Shown: positions 23,470-36,395 of the stretch, in pieces | Layout of the letters: each line of letters begins with the position of its first letter | Position numbering within the stretch: the first letter of the stretch is position 1 | Assembly: GCF_021018895.1 (NCBI RefSeq) | Contig: NC_079387.1 | Coordinates: 9,861,583 to 9,925,582 of the forward strand | DNA length: 64,000 nucleotides | Source: Seriola aureovittata | Taxonomy: Eukaryota > Chordata > Actinopteri > Carangiformes > Carangidae | Direction: 5' to 3' | Notes under the pieces: generated by a model | The model's input: the letters and a program-made list of their open reading frames with translations, nothing else | Databases searched by the model: none | What the model was told of the DNA's origin: nothing | Made by a program: the position numbers and the translations under genes

Positions 23470-24050
23470 CCTCTAAACATTCAAAAGGGGAATTAATGTG
23501 TGAGGAATTAAATGGCAATGGCCAAATTGGTTCGTATCCTACCTAATAACAAAGGAGCACAATTGACATGTCAGGGCTGGACGGCTCCCAGTGAGGCACC
23601 AGCTATGCTTTTGTTTCCTGGATAATAAAAGACTCAATGATTGTTGTGGTGCAGCACAGCCGTATAGTCAGTATTACAGGCCACAGGCTGGACACTCTGG
23701 GCTTAGTGCAAAACCTCTGAATGCAAAGCAGCTTAGGAGTGACAGAGGAAATAGGATATCAATAGCAGCCAACAGATTTGGCGGCTCTACAGAAGCCTGA
23801 TGCTCCATCCCCACTTCAGTGCTGACTTGAGCCCAAACTGTTCTGGGGCATATCAGTCCGCAGCCAAGCAGTGCTTGCAGAAAATTCAGTGTTTGTTTTA
23901 ATTCGCTAAAGCTTGCCTCAAAGGACAAAGTGAATCTGAAAGTTAGAACTTGTTTAAAGCCAGTTTAGTTTCCTGAACTTGAAAACAATACTCCATTAGT
24001 AGGGAGCTGCGACTCCCACCCATCTGGTGCGTTAGATCACGCTGAGATTT
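23470..24050. promoter_or_regulatory. Candidate conserved noncoding element
   Basis: About 580 bp without simple repeats or transposon signatures. It has even base composition and many AT-core sites (GGGGAATTAATGTG, GAGGAATTAAATGGCAATGG, ACCTAATAACAAAGG, CAATTGACATGTCAGG). It lies about 5.5 kb 5' of the b3galt1 coding exon, in presumed intron or upstream DNA. Status rests on texture only. Confidence 0.28.
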
Positions 24051-24984
24051 ATGTACAAACGCTGGGTGAGCAGGAAGAAAGACAAGAGGTGCGGTGCAGA
24101 GACACAGCTGCATGGCATCATTACACAATCAGTGTTTTCTCAAGACACACGAGCATCCGGACGAGCGCAGGTGCGTTGGCTTCGTTTTCGTTTTGTCGTG
24201 GACCTCAATGAGAAACCTTCAGCCGGCGCCCCCGCCCTGGCCAGACCTGCGCTCTCGATGCTCAGCCGCCTCATAAATTGGAAATGACAACTTGATTCAT
24301 GCAGGTAATACATTTCACTGTCCGACTGGGTGATATTGCTGTTATGCAATATTCAAGCTCGGTGCTGCACCGGAGGTAAGTGAGGGGGACGACACTCAGA
24401 GAAGAAGCTGGAATTATGGTTATTCTACTGAGGCTGCCAAAATCAAACGTAATGTGATACCAGCTGGTGAAGACAAATGCTTCAACACCACTGGGGTGTT
24501 TCTGCTGAGGTGCTCCTGGAGGGAGGTAAAGGTAAAAGCAGTTTAGGATTGATACGTGAGAATGAAGTGGTAATAACCTTCGCAGATCCGGCTGTAGAGG
24601 TCAGAGTTTTATAGCAGTGATGAAATGTATCAGCTGTAGTCACAAGAGAGCCCAGGCACCTGGGGCAAGGCGGTGTTCGCTTTTCTAAACTTTTACATTA
24701 TCCAGGGCACAGTTTTGCTGAGCACACACTCTCAGCACTTCAGCAGTACACTGCCTCACACGCTCGTACTCTCACACACCTGAGAGCTGCCTGACTGTCA
24801 GACACTGAGCATCTGCAGTGGAAAGATTCGACGGTTAGCGCTCACAGACTGCTGGCACTATGAAACAGTGTCCTGCATCTGTAGGCGATGATGTCACAAT
24901 CAGGATTCACCATCCGAATCACGAGACACCCACAGATGTAGTCTGCTCTCGACACAGCTGAACACACCCTTCAGGTCCTACATG

Positions 24985-25430
24985 CAAAGCAGGATTTATG
25001 CTTTCACAGATTTATCTCCATTACTTTCAAGCAGTTCAGCACGACCTGCAGAGTACCACAGGGATCAATACTTGGCCCCCTTTAATTATATCTATATGCT
25101 TCTGTAAAGCCAGATTCTTCCAAAACAACAGCATTAATTAGCACAGTATGCAGATGACTGTGGTCCCATTCTATTTATTTTACTGTTCTTGATTTGATTT
25201 TATTGCATTTGGGGTATTTTATTCTATTTTATTCACAATATATTTACTTAGATTTTAAAATCTAATTACTGATCATTTGTCCCTGCTTTGGTTTATTTAT
25301 TATTTGAACCCATTTTAATGTTTTTTCATTCTGTTTTGCTTATTTTATGCTATTTCTAAAGCGCTTTAAATTAATTGTGTTTAATGTGATATATAAATAA
25401 ACTTCCTTGTGTTTTTTTTTTTTTTTTGGT
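24985..25430 (+). mobile_element. Decayed L2-type LINE fragment: RT motif remnant plus 3' UTR
   Basis: At 25,050-25,079 the plus strand reads RVPQGSILGP, the conserved reverse-transcriptase GVPQGS.LGP motif with its first residue changed. The active-site YADD is encoded at 25,147-25,158 in a different frame. A TAA at 25,083-25,085 also breaks the frame, so the copy is dead. Soon after YADD the sequence changes to an AT-rich 3' UTR with AAAGCGCTTTAAATTAAT, then GATATATAAATAAAC with AATAAA at 25,396-25,401 and a T run. This resembles the TATAAATAAA ends of fish L2-clade LINEs. The RT C-terminal part is missing, so an internal deletion is inferred. The left boundary is approximate. Confidence 0.75.
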
Positions 25431-26037
25431 TGTTATGATTATTTTTTGAATAATCACAAAAATAACCAATTGTTCCATGCACTGCAAAGCAAACTGAAGC
25501 CTTGTCCAACAGAGTGTTAAACTTTATATCCAAAGTCATAACAAAGGGTCTAATGATCAAATATAATAGTCCATTTGTTTTACTTCAGGTGACCGCCTCC
25601 AGAGTGATAACACAACTGACGGAGCCTCAAACTGTCAGACTGCTCCGGTCAGATCTGAAACCAGCCACAAAACGGTTTCGACAGAAAACAGCTCAGCAAG
25701 AAAAATAATATTACAGGTTTTAAAACGATGTTTCCTCTCGGGGCTGCTGTTCACAGCAGGTCATTTTCCACTTGCGAGAAAGCAAATCCATCGGCCCCAC
25801 TGGACTTTATCGACACAAATCAACCAGAACCAACATAAAAAAAGTATTAAAGTACAGAACTTTAAAGCTGAATAAGCAAATTTGTAAGTGGTAGTGAGGA
25901 GTGGTTTAAAACTTATATTGAATATCAACACCCACGATGATGCGAGAAGATATTGGCAGCCTCTGCAGTACGGTACAGCATCCCCTGTGCTGCCTTTTCT
26001 GAGTGTGTTTTGATGAGTTTCGGTGAGTTTCTGCAGT

Positions 26038-26440
26038 GAACTGGTTTATTTAAACACACAAGACGTAGGGAATCGGTAAAAGAAATCCAAACTGGGGAGG
26101 TGAGGCAAAATAAGATCCATTAACAGAAGTCCAAACTCAATACAATCCAGTAACAGAACAAAACACACCAGGGAACCAAACTGGCACACAGGAGTACAAC
26201 AGAGAGACTGACACAGACAGAGGGGAAGACAGAGACTAACGAGGGAGGGAAGGGTAATAAATCACAGGTGAAACACATCAGGGCGGGGCAGACAATCACG
26301 AAGAGGGAAACAGGACAAAGACAGGAAGTAAAACAAACACCAAATACACACAAGATAAATAATTTCAAAGTAAAACAAAAATCAAACTCCAAAGAAAGTG
26401 GCCAAACTCAGAAATATATAAAGGGGCAGATCATGACAGC
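26038..26440 (-). repeat. Interspersed repeat with terminal AATAAA, purine-rich on the plus strand
   Basis: On the minus strand this reads TGTCATGATCTGCCCC.., GTGATTGTCTGCCCCGCCCT, GATGTGTTTCACCTGTGA, GTCTCTGTCTTCCCCTCTG, and ends TTTAAATAAACCAG (AATAAA at 26,050-26,045). This order of blocks is familiar from a common fish repeat type, recognised by eye. The plus strand is A/CA-rich and codes for nothing convincing. A related but more diverged copy appears at 44,160-44,440 in the other orientation. Confidence 0.5.
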
Positions 26441-26562
26441 TTTAGTTTGAAAACGGAGAGCTCATCAGCCGAGACTACCGGTGGAGAGCGCAGCATGAAT
26501 AACCGATTACAAGCGTCACTGACCTTGTTGTCTTTCCTGTTTACACCGTTTCCAGTGAACGG

Positions 26563-26564
<2 letters not shown>

Positions 26565-26597
<33 letters not shown>
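26565..26597 (+). repeat. (GT)16 microsatellite
   Basis: A perfect GT run. Confidence 0.9.
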
Positions 26598-26598
<1 letters not shown>

Positions 26599-28524
26599 TT
26601 TCAGGGGTGTTCAATGTTTATTTCATACATTTCACTTCACTCGTGATTTCTACACCTGACAGCAGAATGAAATCTGTACAAACAAGGATTTAAAGTGATG
26701 CGTTCAGTGTGAATGTGTGAAATCAAAGTCTTTATATTCAGATGTACCTGCACCTGTAAATCACCTGTCTCAGGAGATGCAGAGGAAGCTTTCTGTAAGA
26801 GTGAAAAACAAACTGAGAGGACGATCAATATAGAAGTAGCCCGCAGTGCCAGTGTATACACATCATGTAGCAGCAACCGTTCAACCCCCCCCCTTCTATT
26901 CTTCCTGTGCTCTCTCTTTCACTTGAACACTGACCTTAAACCTGCAAAAGTGTCCACAAGCATCTTCCAACACTGAAATCAGCAGCTGTGAGTCTGTGAT
27001 GAGCGTCTCTCTTATTGATCCTCTCTGCTGTTTCTTTGTAATTTCAATTTCCTTTTTTTGTCACGTCCATCAGCGAAAACATCCCGAAGACGAAAGAACG
27101 TCCATCAAGATGTGAAAAACCGCACGCACGATTCCTTCGGGGAGCCGCCACATTCAAATCAACACCTCTGAGTGATCACTTTTCTCCCATCATGCTCCTC
27201 TGTCCGTACGGTAGCAGTTTCTATGGGAACAAAAATGACCCAATCTGGCAGGCATGTGAATCACGTTATTCTCGTGAAGTGTTTCACAAACGCCAGTCAG
27301 ACAGAGTGGGCCCTTCAGCTCGTGATGGATGAGACCGGAATTGAGATGAGTTGATGCTCCCCTCTGAACACGATGGGTAATTTCCACAGCACTTAGCTAA
27401 TAATATTAGATCACGTTTAAGCACAGCCTCCTCTCTACTTTGAGGATAATGAGCGATATTTCTCCAAAAACGTAGCTGGAAGTTATTTCACTCAACATAC
27501 CTGCAGAACAACACGAGAGCTCGTGTTCTGTCCGTCATGTGCAACATAATGTGATGGCAGGTGTTGATGGGGCCCTGTGAGGGGGGCTCCCTGAGGGCTG
27601 ACAAACTTTACTCCCACAGCAATGTCCTAAATTTGCCTCCTTTCCCATTTAAACAACCGATGGACATTTTGCAATGACGCCTCAGTCGGAAACCCCCCTG
27701 AAAAGGGCCCCACGTCATCCCCGGATGATTTGCAACGACAAGGAGCAGAAAGATTTCTTTACATCTAAAGATAATGATATGAAAAATAAACTGACAGTCA
27801 CTCTCTGGTCTTAAACTCTTAATGTTATTTATTAAAGTTTTTACTCTTCTTTATATTTATATTGAAACTAATTTCCTTGTATGTATTTATACATTTACAC
27901 ATTTATATAAGTGCATAACTACTTCATTTAATTTAATGGACAGATCTATATTAATACTGGAATCTGACAGATCTTACAGCAGCTGTCACAGAAGATGGAG
28001 CAGCGGCTTGTAGCGTTCACTCCTCCGTGATCAATACTTCCATCATAAACATACTGTGCATCAGATTTAGTTAGAATCAGTTTGAGAAGTTTTATAAGTC
28101 GTCAAATTGTTTTCTACTGCAAATCTGGATCTGATTCATCCACTCTCTCCACAGCTCCATGAGTCATGTGACGTGTCCTCTTTTGGACCTGCTCTTGTTG
28201 TAACTCTCATCTAAGGATAAGGACTCTGTTTATTACCTGTCACCACGGCAACTCATAGCCGACTACCACGAAATCACTGTCTACTGGCAACTGACAAACA
28301 CAAGTCCACCTCCTCTCCTCCTGGCCACGGAAAGCATTCATCTACTGACACTCACGAAAATACACAACCTGCAGGAAAGTATGAAACCCCCCCCCCCCAC
28401 ACCTCAGCACCCTGCTCTCAGCGGGTGACAGATAGCGTTGAGGCTCTGCGACATTAAAAGGCCATATGCTCAGCAGAGAAGTTGCTGCACTACAGGCATC
28501 AATTAGCACCAACACACATCTGCT

Positions 28525-29833
<1,309 letters not shown>

Positions 29834-30569
29834 CTACAGCCGCCATCTTGGCTACGTAGCAGAAGGGGAGGGGCCAGTGAGTATATTGTGACCAATTAAG
29901 TGGTGCAATTAAATTCAGTGTGATCTGTTGCTCAAGGATTTGTCGCCTTCTTCTTCTTCTTCTTCTCTCGTGTCTGAATTAATCACGACGTCGTCTTTTA
30001 ATTCTTTGAGACATTTGTCGAACGTCTTCTGGCATTCTGCTTTCATTAGAAAGACGTTTGCACTTTTAACTTTTAAATAAAATACCATTCGCTTTTGTTG
30101 CTTATATAATTCATGTAACTTGTACTATTAACAAATTGTTGGGAACCAGTTCCACTGAGTGTTAAATACAAGGTTGTCATGACATCTACATGCTCCATGG
30201 TGAGATGGAAATCCTAAAAATAAAAATAATAATCCAGATAGATGTCAGCCAGTGGATGTAAAGAGACAGTATAAATATTAATAGAAACACGCTCCCCTCT
30301 CTCTCCCCACACACACACACACACTTCTCTATCCTGTAAAAATCACAGCAGGCACTTTAGCTGGTTTGATGTGTGTGGATGGCGTGATAACCCGCGGTCA
30401 GCTTCCTCGGGCCCCTCGGAGGTGAAGCTGCTATCTGCAGCCAGCAGGAGGTCCGGTCGGACGCCACGCTGCTCATTGTGCCCCCGGTAAATAAATGATT
30501 CCAACTCTCAGAGCTGCCGCGCTTCGGCTTCAGAAGTGAGTCAATATTTCTGTTTATGTGCTATCTGTT

Positions 30570-30572
<3 letters not shown>

Positions 30573-30611
<39 letters not shown>

Positions 30612-30755
30612 CATCAGAGGGCAGAGTGGATGTGGATACTTTTAACGGCGTTTGGCTTCGACCTGAAACCCTGCCAGAAATACACACTCTAGTTTTCATT
30701 GTTTCTGTCAGCCTGTCAGACACAGTTTGCTTTAAACAACACACACATCCCCCAT

Positions 30756-30817
<62 letters not shown>
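30573..30817 (+). repeat. (GT)18 and (CA)29 in opposite orientation
   Basis: GT at 30,573-30,608 and CA at 30,759-30,817, about 150 bp apart. The two runs can pair as an inverted repeat. Confidence 0.9.
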
Positions 30818-30820
<3 letters not shown>

Positions 30821-31890
30821 TGCAATCCTCTGACCTTCCCACCTCTGGCAAACACACCAGTATTGGCTGGAGGAGGATCCAAAGAAGAAGTGATATCAAC
30901 CTTAAACTTTGTTTGTTTTGAAGCAGCAGGAAGATTTTATTATTATTCTTATTATTCTTATTTTTAGATCTGATGAATATTTAAATTCCTCCGGGGAGAA
31001 CCGGACAAGGTTAACTGTTGGCGTTTTGCTCCAGCTGGGCGTCAGTATCTCTGAACGCCACTTTAATGAGAGCTCGTCACACAGTTTCACCTCCGAGGCG
31101 CCAGCGTCGCGTAGAGGGAGGGTGGAGAAAAAAAAGAAAAGATAAACAGAGAAAAATGGAGGGAGAAGAGTCAAGAAGCAAGAAGAAGAAGAAGTGGAGG
31201 CAACAATAAACCTCGTAAGTTCAGTTTTTATTGTCCCGTAGCACCAAATGACCATAATATATCTGCAGTGGGTTTAATAGAGCTGCTGATCAATACCAGT
31301 GACTCAACGATTATTTTGCCAAATGCTGAGACTTCAAGTTTCAAACCCTCTAAATAAAAACGCCCATTAGATGATTTAACGCTCCTTTAAAGTGTTTCTC
31401 TAATTAGGATTAAGGAGACGTGCGGTGAAGCGGTTTAAAAGAGAATCTAGTCGGTTCGTCTTCACAGGCTGCTTAAGGGACTGTGCAAAAATGATTGGTG
31501 TTAAACTGAGACTGAGCCGAACAGAGCAGCGTTAAATAGAGCCGGACGAGATGTCGAATTAATTAGTTTCACTCAAGTTTCATGTTTTTTACATCGTGTG
31601 TTTTTGTTGTTGTCTACATCTACATCTCCTGCATTGGTTTAATGGAGGTTTAGCGCCTGATTAGCAGCTGTTTATGTCTCCGAACACATAGTGGTAAAAC
31701 GTGCATGTTCTTTCAGCTAATATCTGTGCTACATCTGAGCTAGCGCTGACCGATAAATTGCATTTTCATCGCCATGGCGATAAGAACATGTGCGATAAAA
31801 CATATCGCAGAGGACGTTAAGCTAACAGTGAACTGTTACGAACAAGCTGAAAAGAAAAGCTTTGTGTGTGTAGACCGCTAGCTTAAAAAG

Positions 31891-32078
31891 AAAGTGACAA
31901 GACGGGCTGGGGCTAGCTGGTTAGCATGCTAACTTCATTAGAAGAAAAGACGCAAAAGAGACGATAGGTAACGTTGGTGTTTATCTCCACCTCTGCAGAC
32001 AGATGCTGAACTCACAGACCGGTGAGTAAACAGCTGCTAATGCTAACGTTAGCTGTGTAGCGATAGCAAAACTTACTC
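31891..32078 (+). repeat. Interspersed repeat, copy B (internally shorter)
   Basis: This copy has GGTTAGCATGCTAACTT (31,919-31,935), the TAACGTTGGTGTTT block, TGCTAACGTTAGCTG and GTGTAGCGATAGCAAAAC in the same order as copies A and C. It lacks most of the AGTAAAGGA/AAGTTTGATG block, which points to an internal deletion. CGATA-rich DNA just upstream (31,750-31,815) includes a 14-nt perfect palindrome, ATCGCCATGGCGAT, at 31,768-31,781, and may be part of the same element. Confidence 0.65.
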
Positions 32079-32137
32079 AGTACACCTAATTCTTACTAAG
32101 CAAAAAGGCAAAAAAAATCATACAGTCCCTAACAGGA

Positions 32138-32141
<4 letters not shown>

Positions 32142-32182
<41 letters not shown>

Positions 32183-32361
32183 TTGACGTTGGAGTGTGTC
32201 AGTGCTGACAGGAAGTGATCCAGTGGCCGCCTCACTGCTTATGACGGCTGTCAGATGAAGGATCCATCTGTGTGATTAGCTGCTGGATGGACTGACTGTC
32301 CTCTGGGACGGATCGATCTGAGCTGGCCCCTGAGATAACACCCCCCACCCCCCTGTCAAAG

Positions 32362-32399
<38 letters not shown>
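32142..32399 (+). repeat. Two (GT)n microsatellites
   Basis: Tracts at about 32,142-32,180 and 32,364-32,399, just after repeat copy B. Confidence 0.9.
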
Positions 32400-32405
<6 letters not shown>

Positions 32406-32903
32406 AGTATATAAATGTTGAAATATACAATTTGTTCTATTTTCTTTATGTTTTCTCTGTTACATCAACAGACAGAGGAAAGATGGAAAAAATACTGCAG
32501 CTGTAAAAAGAAGAACAAGCTGAACTTCATCTGATATTATTATGATGCACTTAAATCACTGCACATTAAACAACACATCACTGTCAGTTTGTACAGAAAG
32601 CAGAAAATAAAACTCATCGTCTTCTCATTTGCTGCTCTGACTCAGAAAGCCTGGTTTCATTTTTTTAAACTTCTTCCCCCGACACCTCTTCCCCTCTCTG
32701 TTTCCAGCCTGTCCTTGACCAACTGCAAAATGGCCTCCATCAAAGCAGGATCACTCAGCTCCTTGTAGAAATCACTTGGGTTTAGTCTTTTTTCCCCCCC
32801 AAAAAAAAGAAAAAGAAGAAGAAAAAGAAAAGAAACCAGTTCAGAGCTTCACTGGAGGGGCACCATGACAAAGCTACTTCTCACTGCGCCTGTGATTAGA
32901 CCA

Positions 32904-32928
32904 TCTCTCTCTCTCTCTCTCTCTCTCT
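32904..32928 (+). repeat. (TC)n microsatellite
   Basis: About 12 perfect TC units. Confidence 0.85.
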
Positions 32929-33555
32929 TTTTGTTGGGCCAACGCGACAGTTAATGTCTAATCATCTGGGATCCACAGGGGAGCACAGTGTGCACTGCAG
33001 CTCTCATTTGACCAGAAAACTCACAACGACATAATCCACAACTCCTCCGAGCCTCCGGCCGCAGCATCATGAGATAACACCCAAAAAACATGCAGCAATG
33101 CAGCTGCAAGGGCACGACGGATACTTATAGATGTATTTTAAATACATATGTTCTTTAAAAATCTTTACAAATGATTTATGAGGAAGGAAATATATTCCAC
33201 ATGTCGAGAAACCGAATGTAAAAACATAACTTTTCTTTGTTTACGAGAAGTTTAAGACATCTGTAGCACGAGGTTAAAGAAGGTTATGTCGTTTATTTTA
33301 TCTCTACTTTATTTGACACATTGTCGGTAAGAACAGATGTGTGCAGATGTTTGAATGTCTTTGAACGGAGGAAGTTATTGAAAACAAAGGAGCCTTTTCT
33401 GTTAAAGATCATAATAATAATAATAAAAGAGTCAGTTAAATAATCCAAAGCCATTTCTTTAAACCTTCTTTGAACTCGTGTTGTTTCCCAGCGTCCTGAG
33501 TTTGTTTCATTGTCAGGTCAGTGTACTTTTCTGTGCTGCAGCTTTATCTCGCTGT

Positions 33556-33587
33556 GATGATGATGATGATGGGGGGGGGGGGGGGGG
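33556..33587 (+). repeat. (GAT)n followed by a G run
   Basis: Five GAT units, then about 17 G (33,571-33,587). Confidence 0.8.
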
Positions 33588-35865
33588 CATCAGTCTCTGT
33601 CCTCGTCCACAAAGAGCGAGGACAGAGACTGATTCTCCTCTCCACGCCGCACCGACACCCACATCCATTTAAATGAAGCTTCTTTGCTCAACGCTTTTTT
33701 TATTCACATCACAATTAAGAGTAAAACAGTTACCGTGACAACAAACTCTCCGCCTACTCCGCACTAGTTTAATGAGTAGTTTGTAAAAACATATAAAAAA
33801 AGGGTCAATTAAGTTAAAGATGAAGTTGTTGTGGCCGTTGTCTCAGCTCAGGTCAGGAGGCGGGAGGCAGGGGAGGATTGTGGGTAGCTGCAAAAATGGC
33901 TGCAACACACACAACCCCCCCCCCCCCCACCCCCCCACAAATGCAGTTTTCTCTCCGTCCTTGAAAGGAGGACGTCTACATGCTGTCAGGATCAGAACTT
34001 CGTGGTTGCGTAACGAGGCGGCGTGAATGTTGAACTTGGCGGCTCCGGTCTCAACGAGCCACTTTATCTGATTGATTTTTCTGCCCAGTTTGTTTTTGGA
34101 TGAAATAAATAGTCGGCTAGGATTTGTTTCCAAAGCAAAAAAACCACACACATACTAGAGACAGCAAATGGACGGGTTCTGACAAAATGTAAAACAAAAA
34201 ACAACTTTCCAAGTTCTGGTGAATAAATATCAATAAAGTAAAAGGACTGACATGAAATCAACAAGGTGAGATCTGAATAAAGAGGTCGATCTTTCTTTCT
34301 TCTCGGGCCTTGATTGATTTTAAACTGGAAGAGTAAAAACACCTTTTTTGGAGCACGTCCATGCAGTTTACCTGAAATCTATTATTCCTGAGGTGCGGGG
34401 ATAAAACAGCAGCTGCTGCACACACATTATAAACTGTATTAAATCATCCGTCACCGTCCTGAAAAACGTCATGAAATATTGGACACCCAACAGTCCTCTC
34501 CGATCTAATTCAGTCTCTTCTGAGCGCTGCACCTCCGCCCATAAAGACGAGCCAGACTGACACTTAATACAGCGGGGCTTCATTTGTTACCATCCAATAA
34601 CCAGACCTGCATTGTAGCTTTCATTAAATCACTAATTAAAACGCTCATAGTCACTGTTAAGAGTTTACAGATTATCTTTCCATCAGTTCAATTAGGCAAA
34701 TTGCTATTTGCTACAGTGCTCTTTGTAATTTCATTTCATTAAGGGAAGAATTAATAGATGAACCTGCGTGGAGAATCGTAAAGGTTGGGAAGAGGGAACG
34801 TGTGCTCTATTTTCAAGCTCGATGGATTTTTCATCAAGAGTAGAGCTGAACTCGACTCGTCGTTTTATTTCATGTGGAACCGGGATTGAACACGGAGCTA
34901 CTGCGGATCGGTCGAACATTACGAGCTACAACTCTCATGTCTGCAGGTGGTTAGCCTAGCTTAGCATAATGTAACTCTTGTATATGCAAAACTTCTGATT
35001 TAAACATTGTTGTTTGCATATGGATTAGGGTAGCAACAAAATGTCTGCGAAGCTTTGATGTTTGTACTCTGCTCCATTCACAGCACAAACACACAAGTCC
35101 TGGGAGTCTTGGTTAAATCTCTTTCTATTATCTGACTGACGTGGAGCGAATGCAAACTGTGGCAGTGTCTTTCCAAGAGAAGAAAAAGTAACAGAAAGTG
35201 CTGATCTTTTTGCACCGTGCACAATAAATCTGACACTGAACTTAACTGAACATAATAGTAAATGTAAATCATAAAACTGTAAATGTAACAGCCTGCAGAG
35301 TGATACCTTCCCCGGGTGAAGGTGGCTGAGTATCGCATTACCGCCATGATTCACACCGCCGTGACGCAGAGGTGCGGGACTGTATGTGTGTTGACATTTC
35401 TGCTTTTACAGCCGGGAGTTAAGGACTATCAATGCACATTTGTTGTTTTAGAGTTTATGGGCCATACATCAGCTGTATCAGGTGATGCATCTGAGAGAGC
35501 TACTCAGAGTCGTCTTCCCTCTGCAGAGAGGTGCATGCACTTATGTAACAGTACGAGCGAGAGACAGAGAAAGACGTTAAACTCATACGACGAGATATTA
35601 GTAGTAGTAGTAGTATTTAATTATTCAGATAAGATCTAAAGAAACATCTTGAATGAGAGAATCTGTGACTTAAAGTGTAAATTGCGGCGTGAAAGCAACA
35701 GAAGTCCTTTTGAATCCAATGAGAAAGTGAGTAACAGCGGCAGACACACAATATCTCCCGGCACATGTAATCCAATAACGCCTTGTACGGACAGTATCAG
35801 CTCTCACAAGGGAGGGAGTCGCTGTGGGTGTAATTCACTCGGCTACACCATTTACTATATGAGCG

Positions 35866-35868
<3 letters not shown>

Positions 35869-35915
<47 letters not shown>

Positions 35916-35950
35916 ACACACTCACACTCACACTCACACTCACACTCACA
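35869..35950 (+). repeat. (CA)n then (CACACT)n microsatellite
   Basis: (CA)20 at 35,869-35,909 passes into hexamer units of CACACT/CTCACA to 35,950, a common evolution of CA tracts. Confidence 0.9.
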
Positions 35951-36382
35951 GGGCTGAGGAGTAAAGACAAGAGTGTGAGGATAAAAAAAAAGGATTAATC
36001 AGATTAAAAAACACTTTCACGAATCAAAGTGGTAATAACTTCTGCGGAGACGTGGTGACTTATTGTTTTGGATCCCAGCTGAAGATACTGGACGCTTCAC
36101 TCCGAATATGAGAGCTGAGGATTTATTCCTGAACCTCGTGTGAGTCCAGAATTTATTTACAGCTCAACTTGACTCTAGTAACAAAACAATCTTCTCATTT
36201 GTGATTTGCGGCGGTTTAATCTTTATTGATGTGCAGGGATTTCTGAGCTTCTATCTCTTTGTCAACACTGTGTTTTCAGTTTTCTAAATGTCATGCATTG
36301 TTTTGTTTTTTTTTATTTTTTATGTGTAGGTTTTTATTGATTCTAGCATCGCAGAGTTATAGTACCCTGTTGGTTTTATCAA

Positions 36383-36395
36383 AGGTCAAAGGTCA
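36383..36395 (+). promoter_or_regulatory. Perfect DR1 nuclear-receptor motif
   Basis: AGGTCAAAGGTCA is an exact DR1 on the plus strand. Unlike the 63-kb motifs, the flanks (GTTTTATCAAAGG.., AGGTGTTTAATTTTGACGGG) do not show the TTATGGCC repeat signature. Binding is not shown; one such 13-mer is rare but not impossible by chance. Confidence 0.3.

Larger units (their letters stand above)
18054..24984. other. Presumed b3galt1 intron or upstream DNA
   Basis: If the acceptor at 18,053 is used, this begins an intron of at least several kb. Besides listed microsatellites and the candidate element at 23.5-24.0 kb, there are short homopolymers (C run 18,548-18,557, A run 21,148-21,165, G run 22,289-22,300). 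No noncoding exon could be fixed. Confidence 0.45.

Noticed and set aside
30902..31255. 117-codon minus frame as a small protein
   Set aside because: Ser/Phe-rich and AT-driven; overlaps opposing frames with equal openness and matches no known family.
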